A stretch of DNA of 64,000 bases, from contig NC_061509.1 of the NCBI RefSeq assembly GCF_022539505.1, forward strand, positions 207,476,254 to 207,540,253, read 5' to 3'. The stretch comes from Lolium rigidum. Taxonomy: Eukaryota > Streptophyta > Magnoliopsida > Poales > Poaceae. Shown in pieces: positions 8,676 through 20,639 of this stretch. The position numbers and the translations under genes were made by a program. How positions within the stretch are numbered: the first letter of the stretch is position 1; each line of letters opens with the position of its first letter. The notes beneath the pieces were generated by a model. It saw only the letters and a list, made by a program, of their open reading frames with translations. It was not told the DNA's origin and did not search any database.

Positions 8676-10696
8676 AACTGAGATTCATCTTCAACTCTCC
8701 CATCAAACTGAGAGACCTCTTCAACTCTATGCTTATGCAATTAGTACATCAACCAATTATACAAACATCTAAGGGATGATGCAACCTGAACAAATGTCAT
8801 TTTACATATTTACCTTCTCATCTGGCGTAGCATTGGTCGAGCAGGCTCCCTCCCGCCCACCTAGGAAACCAATAAAGGGAAAAACCCTAACCTCCCTCCC
8901 GTGGCGCTCTCCAGGGCGCCGCCGGGGGGCCAAGCCCAACCACCACACTCCCTCCCCTCGAGCAGGCTCCCTCCCGCCACTGCCGGCGGCATCTGCCGCG
9001 GTGGCGGCGGCCCCTGGCGCCGAAGGTGCTCGGGTGGAGGAGCAGCGGCGGCTCTTCGGTGCGGCTGGGGCGGCATCGGCGGATCTCGGTGTTCGCAGAG
9101 GTTGGGGCGGCGTCCCCAGCCTGGCGGCGGCGGCGCTACTCGCTGATGGCGGTGGCTTCGCTGCGGGTCTAGGCCCCCACCTACGCCCGTCGTCCTATGG
9201 CGGTGCGGAGGGGCGTAGGGCGGTGGATCGATCGGCGGAGGGTTGTGGAGAAGGCGCTACGGCGGCGGCGGTCCTCGGTGGTTGCTGCCGGCGGTGGCCT
9301 CAGTGCAGCCGGTGGCGGTGCGACCAGGGTTGATCGCGGTTGTGTAGCGTGCTGGTTCCCGCACCCCAGGGTCGTCCGTCTTGCCGGATCTTCGGTGTGA
9401 CAGGCGGCGAGGATGGCCGTTTGCGTGGGGGCTCGGCCTGTGTAATGGCGGTGGTCCTAGGGTTCCTCACGCGCCAAGACGAAGACCTTCTGGAGGTTGA
9501 TCTTCTTCATCGAGCCGGAGTGATGAGTTCCAGAAGGCTCCGCTGGCGAATGGAACAGTGCATCTTATGTCTGGAGTTCGCTGGATCGGGTGGTATTCGG
9601 TCGCGCGCACCCATGCTTTTATTCCGACCATTTGGTTCTGGAGGGAGCGGCGTGAAGCTCTTTTTCTGTGTTGACATCAAGTGACTATGGATCCATGATG
9701 AAAGTCGGAAGAAGAGAATTTCATGAAGGTCGGAGGGGAGGACTAGCTAAGGGAGGTTCAAGTCTCCGCGCTGTTGAGGGGCTTGCTTGGTGTCTGGGCT
9801 TCACATCAGCGGTATGAAAGTGGGGGCGACAACACATTTGAAGCGCAGAGTCCTACCTTTCAGGGTGAAAACCCAAGGTCTGGCCTTAACTGGTTGTGCC
9901 TGACAGTGACCTTGGTGGAGGCATTGTTTTGAGAGTGGGGACTATCTTCAGGGTGAAAACCTAAGATCTTTGATCGGGAGACGACGGTGTTGGAGCACTG
10001 TTCCCTTCTTGGAGGCATCGTTTTTTGGAGAGTCCGCAATTCGGGTGTTGTCATGGTGGTGGATGTATTGCTTGTTGTTAGGCCCGAGACACCGTAGCGG
10101 GACTTTTGTTTCTTAGTTTTCTTTTCCTTTTTTTGGCTGTGTGCATCCGTAGTGCCATTAGGGTGGTGCGTTGTTGCAGAGGCTGGGTGTAATTGGTATC
10201 TCTCGATATTAATATATTCCCTTTATCGAAAAAAAATCTGGCGTAGCACAGGTCCCAGAGCTAAAACCCGTTTCATGAAGCAAGCGCTTTTTTTCTCCTT
10301 CTCGTTCATCCATCTGCAACAAGTTAAATTTGAGTACAGAACCTTGCACAGCAATGCAAACTATTGATCGAAACTGCGGCAACATCAATATGAATAATTA
10401 ACTACATATGCCAGCACACATACATTGTGAGCAAGATCTGCTTCTCCCGCTAAAGGATCATTATATGGTTCACCATGATAAATCCATCTAATATATGTGC
10501 GGTCCATCCCAAAAACGTGTAAATGATCTTCCACTACATGGTGAGGCCTCTTCTCACCATTCATACATGTGCAGCACGGGCAATACACGTCCAGGTTGTG
10601 TAATTCATGAGCTCTAACAAACCCCATAAAGTGTTGAACAACATTTATATATGAAGGGGGAGATAAGTGTCCATGCAGTATCCAAGTTCTATCCAT
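8399..10696 (-). CDS. Transposase-associated-domain protein (TNP2 N-terminal domain only), 201 aa
   Basis: Two exons on the minus strand, 10696-10424 and 8731-8399, joined in phase 0 by a GT/AG intron. Residues 1-80 match the transposase-associated domain found at the start of plant CACTA TNP2 transposases: MDRTWI start, CPCCTCMNG cysteine cluster, VEDHLHVFGM, then YIRWIYHGEP. The cysteine/histidine arrangement suggests metal binding. The remainder is the acidic duplicated block and ends at a nonsense codon. The catalytic DDE part of TNP2 is absent here and I did not find it elsewhere in the element. The intron is enlarged by a 1.4-kb non-LTR insertion. It may be a truncated transposase relic or a domain kept for DNA binding. 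Confidence 0.6.
8833..10236 (+). mobile_element. Non-LTR retroelement insertion, 1.4 kb, 12-bp target duplication
   Basis: TCTGGCGTAGCA occurs at 8821-8832 and again at 10237-10248. The insert between them ends with TTCCCTTTATCGAAAAAAAA, a 3' end type common in grass LINE-like elements. The 5' 500 bases are very GC-rich and the 3' half is T-rich. No reverse transcriptase frame is visible, so it is a 5'-truncated or non-autonomous copy. It lies in the intron of the 8399-10696 gene, on the opposite strand. Confidence 0.8.
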
Positions 10697-11269
10697 CTGT
10701 TTAATTATGAGATACATTGGTTGGTGATTAATTTAAGGTGAAGTATGAAATGTATATCCATCGAGTACAAAACTATAGTATATGATTATGCATTTCAACA
10801 ATCATGTCGAGTACAAAACTAAAAATGTTCATCGACATTTTAGCAAACAGATCGGGTAGAAAACTCTGCCATGGCATTTCAGCAAATTAACGGATCGAGT
10901 GCAGAACTGACGCGCGCACACTTCAAACTATCCCGCCCATGTAGTTTAAATTCGCCCTATTTTCGTTAAATAGACATAAAGTCATGTGAGTGGTGGGGGG
11001 GAATTAGCAAAGTTGCTTGAAAATTAGTAAAATTCTGGAATTAACCTTTAAATATGCTCTACTTCATGTGAAAATCGGGGTGTGGAGGCATGTTGAGCTG
11101 TTTTATTTGTACTTTCTTCATTAAAACTCCCATTTTATGCACTTTGGATGGAAAGAAATCATTTGTACATAAATTTTGACAACGCCATTTGCAAACATTA
11201 ATTGTTTTACATGCCAAGATGCACCCATCCACTAAATATGGGGCAAAAATTTATCACAATCTAGATATG
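10697..11269. other. AT-rich spacer, nothing recognised
   Basis: Upstream side of the transposase-associated-domain gene, so it may hold its promoter. I see no repeat, element end or credible open frame. Confidence 0.35.
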
Positions 11270-12616
11270 TATAATTAGTGAGGGACCCCTTTAATTTTGT
11301 GCAAGTTTTCCACTAATTAGCTAGAGAGAAGGGGTTAATTAATTAGGCCATGTTAGGGGTTATGTGTTTTAGATTAGGGTTATGTGGATTAAAATACAAC
11401 TTCTTTATGTGCGTGCTATGATTAATCAAAACTAGATCGATCGAGTGCGCACACATTATTAGAGGCACCTGCCTTTGCGCACAAAGTGCATGTGTGTTGT
11501 TGGCCACCAATGAGAGAGAGAGAGAGCGATTGAAATCCCCAAATTAAAAATATTAATTATATATATATATTGTGAGGCAAATTAAAGTGTGTTTTCATTC
11601 GAGATCTTGTCAAAATTCAAGTTAATTAATTTAATTATCAGTGCTAATTATATAATTAATGAATCTCAGTAATGTCTATATACATGATCGATATAGGCCC
11701 TATATATTAATTGGGGTTAATCTAGGATTTACTAGCTATATATGGAGCAGGGTTTTATTAGATCGAGTTATTAGCTTGGGGTTATGTTTTTTAACTAGGG
11801 TTTGATTAGTTAGGGTTAGTTATATATATATGGTTTTTGGTTTAGGGTTAATGGCACATTTAGAGGACCGCGAGGGGGCCCCCTGGCCTGCTTGATGCGC
11901 AATTAAGGGTCGTTGGCCTATAGCTAGCTATATAGGGTTTATGGTTTAGTTAGGGTTTATGTGTTAGGGTTAATTATAACTTGTTGTGAATTGAAACACA
12001 ACTTTTTATTTGTGTGCTACACAATTAATCAAAACTAGATCGATCGAGTGTGCACAGACATGCATTATTAGAGGCACCTGCCTTTGCGCATAAAGTGCAA
12101 GCATAATGTGTGTCGTTGCTGGCCACCAACGATAAAGAGAGAGAGATTATTGAAATCCCCAAGAATGTTCAAATATATATATATATATAAATATATGCAT
12201 GCATGGTAGGCCATGCATGCACACTGATTATATATATATATATTGTGAGGCAACTTAATCAAAGTGTGTGTTTTCATTCGAGAACTTGTCAAAATTCAAG
12301 TTAATTAATTTATCAGTGCTAATTATATAATTAATTAATGAATCTCAGGGATGTTCATACATGATCGATATAGGTCACATATATATTAATTGGGGTTAAT
12401 CTAGGGTTTGCTAGCTATATATATATATAGAGCAGGTTTTTATTAGATCGAGTTATTAGCTAGGTTGGGGTTATGTGTTTTAAGTAGGGTTTGATTAGAT
12501 AGGAAGGGTTAGTTATATATATGGTTTAGTTTAGGCTTAATGGCACATTTAATTTAGAGGACCGCGAGGCCCCCTGGCATGCATGACGCGCAATTAAGTG
12601 TCGTTGGCCTATATAG

Positions 12617-12635
12617 AGTTTAGGGTTTACAAGGT

Positions 12636-12670
<35 letters not shown>

Positions 12671-12740
12671 GGTTTAGGGTTTAGGGTTTAGTGTTTAGGC
12701 TTTAGGGTTAGGGTTATTATGGTTTAGGGGTTATTAGGGT
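12617..12740 (+). repeat. Interstitial telomere-like repeats
   Basis: A run of TTTAGGG and TTAGGG units with a few variants. TTTAGGG is the plant telomere unit. It sits inside one copy of the long tandem array where other copies have only one or two such units. Confidence 0.85.
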
Positions 12741-13152
12741 TTAATTTTAACTTGTTATGAATTAAAATTCAACTTTTTTATTTGTGTGCTACAATTAATC
12801 AAAACTAGATCGATCGTGTGCACACACATGCATTATTAGAGGCACCCGCCAGCTTTGCGCATAAAGTGCATGCATGTGTGTTGTTGGCCACCAACGATAG
12901 AGAGAGAGAGAGATTGAAATCCCCAAGAATGTTCAAATATATATACAAATATATGCATGCATGGTAGGCCATATGCATGCACATCAATTATATATATATA
13001 TTGTGAGGCAAATTAATTAAAGTGTGTTCTCTCATTCGAGAACTTGTCAAAATTCAAGTTAATTAATTTATCAATGCTAATTATACAATTAATGAATCTA
13101 TCTCAGGGATGTTCATACGACATGATCGATATAGGCAATATATATATATATA

Positions 13153-13826
13153 CTCCCTCCGTCTCAATGCTTTAGGCGTATAAATTTTTCTGGTTTTTCC
13201 TCAAAGCTTAAGGCGCATGCGAGTAGAATTAGTAAACCTTCCTATTCTGCCCCTCCTTTCCCGTTCGGTTCCCTGGAAAATCTGATCGCATTAACAGACG
13301 CGACCCTTCGTTCTCGCTCGTCTCCCCGCGCGAGCGCCTCGCTTCCTGCGCCCGAGTTACAGCAGCCGCCATGATTGCAAAAAGGACCAGCAGGAGGAAG
13401 AAGATGGCTGGGCGTCCATGGCGGGAATCCACGCCTTTTATGGAGTCGAAAATCCATGCCTGGTCGATCTGTTTTGCCAGGAAGAAGATGATGGATCAAG
13501 ATCTTCACCGTTTGATTTGGGACCGATCCGTGAGAAACCAAGTTCCCCAATGGTTGAAGATCCGATTCCCTCCGATTGGGAGACAAATTTTCCATGGATC
13601 AACCTCGGCCATTACTCCCGCCGTCCCGCGTGCGTTTAGAGAGAGATTACGGGGAGACGGCACGAGGGCGCGGGGGGAGTACGAGGAGGCCGTCTACGTG
13701 CGTTGGGAGAACGAGGCAGTTACGCAGGGGCAAGAAAGGAAAAAAACGACGTCCAGAATCACTACGGGAAGGCTCCTTAAGAATCGCGCTGGAAAATATA
13801 CGCCTAAAGCATTGAGACGGAGGGAG
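13153..13826. mobile_element. Stowaway-ended element of 674 bp with GC-rich gene-like interior
   Basis: The ends CTCCCTCCGTCTCAATGC and its inverse are near perfect over about 30 bp, with TA on both sides (13151-13152, 13827-13828). The interior is GC-rich and unlike the surrounding AT-rich array. Open frames of over 100 codons occur on both strands (for example plus 13371-13889, which runs out through the right end). This looks like a Stowaway-type element that has acquired foreign sequence, possibly part of a host gene. I do not recognise the product. Confidence 0.75.
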
Positions 13827-14769
13827 TATATATTAATTGGGGTTAATCTAGGGTTTACTATAGCTATATATAGAGCAGGGTTTTATTAGATCAGGTTGTT
13901 ATATATATTGGGGTTATGTGTTTTATGTAGGGTTTGATTAGCTAGGGTTAGTTAATTACATATATATATATATATATATATGGTTTAGCTAGGGTTTAGG
14001 GTTAATGGTACATGCATTTAGAGGACCGCAAGGCCCCCTAGCCTGCTTGATCCGCAATTTAAGTGACGTTGGCCTATAACTAGCTATATAGGGTTTATAT
14101 GGTTTAATTAGGGTTTAGGGGTGTTATTAGGGTTTAATTATAACTTGTTGTTGTGAATTAAAATACAACTTTTTTGTTTGTGTGCTACAATTAATTAAAA
14201 CTAGATCATCGATCGAGTGCGCACACACATTATTAGAGGCACCCGCATCTTCGCACATAAAGTGCATGCATATATATGTGTGTTGTTTTGGCCACCAACC
14301 ATAGATTGAGAGAGAGAGATTGAAATCCCCAAGAATATGTTCAAATATATATAAAAATATATGCATGCATGCATGGTAGGCCATGCATGCACACTAATTA
14401 TATATATATATTATGAGCAACTTAATCAAATGTGTTTTCATTCGAGAACTTGTCAAAATTCAAGTTAATTAATTTATCAGCGCTAATTATATAATTAATT
14501 AATGAATCTCAGGGATGTTCATACATGATCGATATAGGCCATATATATATTAATTGGGGTTAATCTAGGGTTTGCTAGCTATATATGGAGCAGGTTTTTT
14601 TTAGATCGGGTTCTAGCTAGGTTGGGGTTATGTGTTTTAAGTAGGGTTTGATTAGCTAGGGTTATTTATATATATATGGTTTAGGGTTTAGGTTTAATGG
14701 CATATTAAATTTAATTAGAGGACCGCGAGGCCCCCTGGCCTGCTTGATGCGCAATTAAGTGTCGTTGGG

Positions 14770-14968
14770 CTATATATAGGGTTTAGGGTTTAGGGTTTAG
14801 TGTTAGGGTTTAGGGTTAGGGTTAGGGTTAGGTTAGGGTTTAGGGTTTAGGGTTTAGGGATTAGTGTTTAGGGTTTAGGATTTAGGGATTCGGGATTAGG
14901 GTTTAGGGTTAGGGTTTAGGTTTTAGGGTTAGGGTTTAGGGTTTATGGTTTAGGGTTAGGGTTATTAG
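14770..14968 (+). repeat. Interstitial telomere-like repeats (second tract)
   Basis: About 200 bp of TTTAGGG/TTAGGG units with sporadic variants. It occupies the same position in the array unit as the tract at 12617-12740. Confidence 0.85.
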
Positions 14969-16704
14969 GTTTTAATTTTAACTTGTTGTGAATTAAAATA
15001 CAACTTTTTTTTTATTTGTGTGCTACAATTAATCAAAACTAGATCGATCGAGTGCGCACACACATTATTAGAGGCACCCGCGCCTTTGCACATAAAGTGC
15101 ATGAATATGTGTGTTGTTCTAGCCACCAACGATAGATCGAGAGAGAGAGAGATTGAAATCCCCAAGAATATGTTCAAATATATGCATGCATGGTAGGCCA
15201 TGGATGCACACTAATTATATATATATTGTGAGGCAAATTAATTAAGTGTGTTTTCATTCGAGAACTTGTCAAAATTAAAGTTAATTAATTTATCAATGCT
15301 AATTATATATGTAATTAATGCATCTCATGGATGTTCATACATGATCGATATAGGCCATATATATTAATTGAGATTAATCCAGGGTTTAGTAGCTAACTAT
15401 ATATATAGAGCAATGTTTTATTAGATCGGGTTATTAGCTAGCTTGGGGGTTATGTGTTTTAAGTAGGGTTTGATTAGCTAGGGTTAGTTATATATATATG
15501 GTTTAGAGTTTAGGGTTAATGGCACATTTAGAGGACCGAGAGGCCCTCTGGCCTGCTTGATGCGCAGTTAAGTGTCGTTGGCCTATAGCTAGCTAAAAAA
15601 AGCTATATATATATATATAGGGTTTATATAAGGTTTAATTAGGGTTTAGGGGTTAATTATTAGGGTTTTATTTTAACTTGTTGTGAATTAAAATACAACT
15701 TTTTTATTTGTGTGCTACAATTAATCAAAACTAGATCGATCGAGTGCTCACACATATTATTAGAGGCACACCCGCCTTTGCGCATAAAGTGCATGCATGT
15801 GTGTTGTTGGCCACCGACGATAAAGATCGAGAGAGAGAGCTAGAGAGTTAGAGATTGAAATCCCCAAGAATGTTTATATATATATATATATATATGCATG
15901 CATGGTAGGCCATATATGCATGCATATTAATTGTGTATATATATACTATATTGTGAGGCAAATTAAAGTTTGTTTTCATTCGAGAAAACTTGTCGAAATT
16001 CAAGTTAATTAATTTATTAGTGCTAATTATATAATTAATGAATTCCAAGAATGTTCATACATGATATAGGCCATATATATTAATTGGGATTAATCTAGGG
16101 TTTACTAGCTATAGAGCATGGTTTTATTAGCTAGATTGGGTTATTAGCTCGTGGTTTTGTGTTTTAATCGGGCTTTAATTTGATAGGGTTGGTTAATTAT
16201 ATATATATGGTTTAGGGTTTAGGCCGGGTTCATGGAAACTAGCCAGTGCACATTTAGAGGATTGCATGCCCCGCCCCCGGGCCTGATTAATTGATGCGCA
16301 ATTAAGTGTTGTTGGCCTAGCTATAGGGTTTAGGGTTTAATTAGGGTTTAGGGGTTAGGGTTTTTAGGGTTTAGACCCGTTTAGGGTTTAGCTACGGTTG
16401 ATGTGCAAGAGTGTCATTGGCCTAGCTAGCTAGGCTGAATCCCAAGAATTAATTAATGTTCATACTTGAGAGAACACTTGTCAAAATTCAAGTTTATCGG
16501 TGCTAATTAATCGAAAGTACGTAGCTAGCTAGTGCATGCATATGCATTAATTAATTAGAGGACCCCCTTGTAATTTGTGCATGTGCTGGCCATCTATATA
16601 GTTTAATTTGAACCCCAAAGAATGTTCATATACACATGGTATATATATATATATATTGCTATAGGCCATATATCGGGAAGCAAGTTTTTTTCAAGAACTC
16701 TTCG

Positions 16705-16749
<45 letters not shown>

Positions 16750-16751
<2 letters not shown>

Positions 16752-17119
16752 ACATATTCATACTACACCCGGGTGTAGTTACACCCACACGTGTTTCTCA
16801 TAATTAAGAGAGTATCTATCATACCGGAGAGTATGTACATGTAGTATGAAGTATATAAGACTATTTTGGTAGTATATATAATACTTTGTAGGCGGTATGT
16901 AGATTTTTTACGTAGACTCATTTTTTACGTATACATATGCATGTATTTCGGATATAAAGTGCAAACTATGGGTTCACTTGCATTTTTTTCACCAAATTTG
17001 GTTTGGATTATCTTAGATATAGTATACGAACATACTCAAACCGATAAAGTATCGTATATACTTCCGTACGGAAGTATATAGATATGGGTGTAACTACACC
17101 CGGGGTAGGAAGTATTTAT

Positions 17120-17121
<2 letters not shown>
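16750..17121 (+). mobile_element. (TA)n-flanked MITE, copy A (372 bp)
   Basis: It starts GGACATATTCATACTACACC and ends GGTAGGAAGTATTTATCC. Both ends carry an inner CACCCGGGTGTAGTTACACCC-type inverted repeat, so the element has imperfect terminal inverted repeats. No coding sequence. Flanked on both sides by (TA)n. The family is unknown to me; insertion in TA microsatellites recalls the Micron elements described in rice. Confidence 0.7.
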
Positions 17122-17175
<54 letters not shown>

Positions 17176-17550
17176 GGATAAATACTTCCTACTCCTGGGT
17201 GTAACTACACCCACGTCTTATATACTACCATACGGAAGTATATAACATACTTTATTGGTTTGAGTATGTTCGTACACTATATCTAAGATACTCCATACCA
17301 ACTTTGGTGGAAAAAAATTAAATACACCCATAGTTTGCACTATATATACAAAATACATGCATATTTATACGTAAATAAATAGTGTACGTAAAAAAATGTA
17401 CATACTACCTACAAAGTAGTATATATACTACCAAAATATTCTTATATACTTCATACTACATGTATATACTCTTCGGTATGATAGATACTACCTAGATTAT
17501 GTGAAACACACGTGGGAGTAACTACACCCGGGTGTAGCATGAATATGTCC
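17176..17550 (-). mobile_element. (TA)n-flanked MITE, copy B, inverted relative to copy A (375 bp)
   Basis: This is the inverse of copy A along its length: GGATAAATACTTCC at the left and GAATATGTCC at the right, with matching interior blocks such as the TACTACCAAAATA region. Divergence from copy A is moderate. With the (TA)n tract between them the two copies form an 0.8-kb palindrome. Confidence 0.75.
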
Positions 17551-17569
17551 TATATATATATATATATAT

Positions 17570-20557
17570 GGGAAATAGCCAGATGTCCACATGGCTAGCT
17601 ACCCATGGGGTCCCAACCGTTGATTCACCCCATAGATGATATAGGGAGCAGGATGTTTGGTAGGATAATGCCAAAGCCGGGCCAAACGCCGTCATACCAA
17701 GAGCACAACGACATTATTCTCTCAGCGTGCGGCGTGCCGTCCTTCGTTTCCTTTCTTCTTTTTCCTCCCGCACCTACCACACCGTCCCCCGATCCAGAAA
17801 GACCACCCGTGATTCCCACCGGCCGCCGCCGACGGCCGTCCCCATCCTCCGCCGCAGGCACCTCGACCACCGTCATTTTTTTTTTGCCCCATCCCACCGG
17901 TGTCGCGTGCTTCCTCTTTACAAATCCATCCCTATCCATGCCCGACCTGCCAGATTCCACACCACCGGCGGATCCCAGCAGGCCCTCTACAGCTCGTTCG
18001 GTGGCTGATGGGAAGATGTGCTGCCGTCCCGTGCGTCGAGGGCCTCCAGCAGGCAGCGTCGGGAGGCAGGAGAAGCCGTGGTGGAGTCACGCACGAGATT
18101 CGTCCGTGTTTCCCATCCAGCGGAGGCACGCGCGAGGAACACCTCTTTTTTCTGATCTCGGTTTTTCCTGTGTTTCCAATTTGAATTCCATGTTGATTTT
18201 TTGTACATGGTGGTTTCCCATCCAGATCCCATGGTCTCGTGTTTCCCGACCAGATTCTTGTAAAAGGAAGCTTGGCTTAGATTCATCTTTGCTCGTTTGA
18301 GCTATAGCCCACACGAGAAGAACGCCGCTCCCTTGCTTTCGCGAGAGAGGCAATTTGTGATTCTTTATTTCTGGCTGTTGTTGCCTTCTTGACAAATTCC
18401 CCTTCATTTACTCTTTTTTTCTTCTGGTCCGCACTTTGTATTTTGTCCTAATCTTACGCTGTTAGGTTGTAGCAAGGTTGTGATCCAGATACTTTCTAGT
18501 CTGCACTTTGGATTTTTTTTGTTCGAATCCACCATCCAAATCCGTCCTTGCTTTTTTTCTTTTTCTTGAGACTCTTGATTTGCTTATTTGGAATAAAGAT
18601 TTACCAAGATGCTGATCCTTTCCCGAAGCTTTTTTTTTGGATTCGAATCCATCATCAAGATCATAATTGTTCTGGCTTCAAACGGATCCAATTTTTTCAT
18701 TTGCTAGTTTATTTGCTATGCCTATTTTTTTTGCGTCGGATTAGTTCTAGCACTTTAGCAGTACGTGGATTTGCTTCACACCTTTTTTCCGATCAGTTTC
18801 TAGGTAGATGTTTTAGCTGCTGTTTTTTGGGATTTGAAGGAGGAGCAGCTGCGTGTCGAGAGGCAGCGACGAGCTTCCTTTTTCTCTGCCGATTTGAGTC
18901 CCTGCTAACTGGAACATGGAGGAAGGCCGATGGCCGCGTCAATGGGTTAGGCGGGTAGCAGGGGCGCAGACTGAACTTGATGCTGAAGATCCATGGCCCC
19001 TCCCAATCATGTTTCCACATCTACATATTTCAAAACCTTTGGAAATTTGGATGCAGCACAGGCTCGGCAGCGGATACTCGTTTTTGTTTTATTGTTTCTG
19101 TGAAAGATTCTCGAGCAAGCTGATTTGATTTGATTAATTGTATAAGTTATGGATTTTTCACCTCGTTTGATTGATTCCATTTTAATTGATCTATATCGTA
19201 TCGATCAGTGAGCTTCAAGCATTTGGGGTGCAGGCTTCATTATTTTCTTTTGTGGATGCTGGACACATGCCGTTTCATTACAAATTGAGCAACAGTTTGT
19301 CTTTGATAAGTGAAGGCATGCACGAGGTTGTCCGTGTTTTTTCTTTGATATGGTTTTTCTTCACCCTTTTTCTCTAATCTTGATTTTTCCTGTTGCTCAA
19401 TTGGTTGCCATTGTTTCCTTTTTTCATTGATTAAAACAATCTACCTTTATTTGGTTAACCTCATAATACGGTTAGTTTAACTTGTTTAACATCTGCTACC
19501 AGTTGTTTACACTTAGTAGTACAAGAGCCTCATGCTGCTCAACCTCCAGAGCCTCATTGAAGGGTTGTCGGAGTTCCTGCAGTGCATGGCGTCGCTGAAG
19601 GACTTGCAGCCAACAACCCGCTCAGAGGGAGCGTAATGCCCTCTGGCTGGGAGAAGACACTTAATATCGGGGCATCTACATGTCGTAGTTTCTCCCTCTT
19701 ACGCATGATCTTTTTCTCTTGATGATGTTTTCACCAGATGCTAGTTGTACCTTAGTATGCAAATTCGTATGCTGTTTCAATTCATGTCTGCAACTTCTAC
19801 TTGTTATTTGCCTAGGCATATCATTCTTGTATGTACATTCTTATGCTGACATAACTTACAGTACTAGTTTCTTATCGCTCTTTCCTAATTTTTTTGATGT
19901 TACATACACCATATCTAGGAAAGTGACCACGGTTTGTTTGCCTACACTAGAGATATTCTCGGGACCAAGCCATTGGTACGTGCACAAGTGTAGTACCCCA
20001 AATCGATCTAGTACCAATCACATGGCCAACTAGGACCTTTAATTACCCAGAAAACTAACACCAAGTTAATCACTCAGAAAAAACTATCTTTGTAGCTAAA
20101 TTGTTTACTACCCAGCTATTCATTGCATTCAAAAAAAATCAGCCCGATAGATTCAGATTACATGATCTAGTCATCGTCTTGATTAGTAGATGCCTATGTG
20201 CAACAAAATGACACGCTCCTTTTGCCGAATCGTGAAAAATCTTGCAGAACTGCATGGATAGAAGCAACAAAACAACATGTACAATACTAGTCTCACCCAA
20301 AATATCTTGCAGAACTCAGGTCCCGACGAGGACAGCCGATTTACACGTGATCCTTTTGCTCATCCATGTTGGCATTCAAATTCAATGAGATTCCTCTGCC
20401 TCCTTTGTGCCAGTGCATGCACTCTGACGGAAAAGCTCACAGCGTTGGCACCTCAAACAACATAAAGGACCCAATCTGCTAGGTTGAGCGCTCATGATCC
20501 CTTTATCCAACGGCAGCCTACCTATGCACAGCTAGCCACCTAGTTAGAAAATCCGCG

Positions 20558-20560
<3 letters not shown>
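17570..20560. mobile_element. (TA)n-flanked element C, 3.0 kb, with gene-like segments
   Basis: Bounded by (TA)n on both sides. The left end (GTCCACATGGCTAGCTACCC, then CCGTTGATT) and the inverse of the right end (GGTGGCTAGCTG, then CCGTTGGAT) are imperfectly alike, suggesting degenerate terminal inverted repeats. The first 700 bases are GC-rich with long open frames on both strands (for example plus 17605-18300), followed by T-rich intron-like DNA. An exon-like island at 19540-19640 reads as a Leu-rich peptide on the plus strand. This pattern fits captured host gene pieces, as in Pack-type elements. I recognise no product. Confidence 0.45.
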
Positions 20561-20603
<43 letters not shown>

Positions 20604-20639
20604 TCTGCTATTCTCGAACCGGTTCGAGAATAACTATTC

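Larger units (their letters stand above)
11270..16706. repeat. Long tandem array, unit about 690-810 bp
   Basis: An ordered set of blocks recurs: a GAGGACCGCGAGGCCCC-like block (near 11864, 12556, 14021, 14716, 15530, and diverged at 16255), AACTAGATCGATCGAG, a CACCCGCC..GCGCATAAAGTGCATG block, a (GA)n tract, CCCCAAGAATGTTCAAATA, GAGAACTTGTCAAAATTCAA, and GGGGTTAATCTAGGG. Spacing is about 690-810 bp except where the 13153-13826 insertion lies. Short TTAGGG-type and (TA)n tracts sit at fixed places in the unit. The last units (after 16400) shrink towards the 150-170 bp form seen at 29075-30060. Open frames across it are periodicity artefacts. Confidence 0.88.

Noticed and set aside
8776..9684. 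Long GC-rich plus-strand frames inside the non-LTR insertion
   Set aside because: Gly/Ala/Arg-rich composition, frames open on several strands at once and no domain; probably composition-driven.
12617..12740. True chromosome end
   Set aside because: The tract is short, degenerate, repeated at 14770 and surrounded by satellite and transposon sequence on both sides.
13371..13889. 172-codon frame as a real gene
   Set aside because: It runs through the right Stowaway terminus into the tandem array, so it cannot be one intact gene; kept only as possible cargo.
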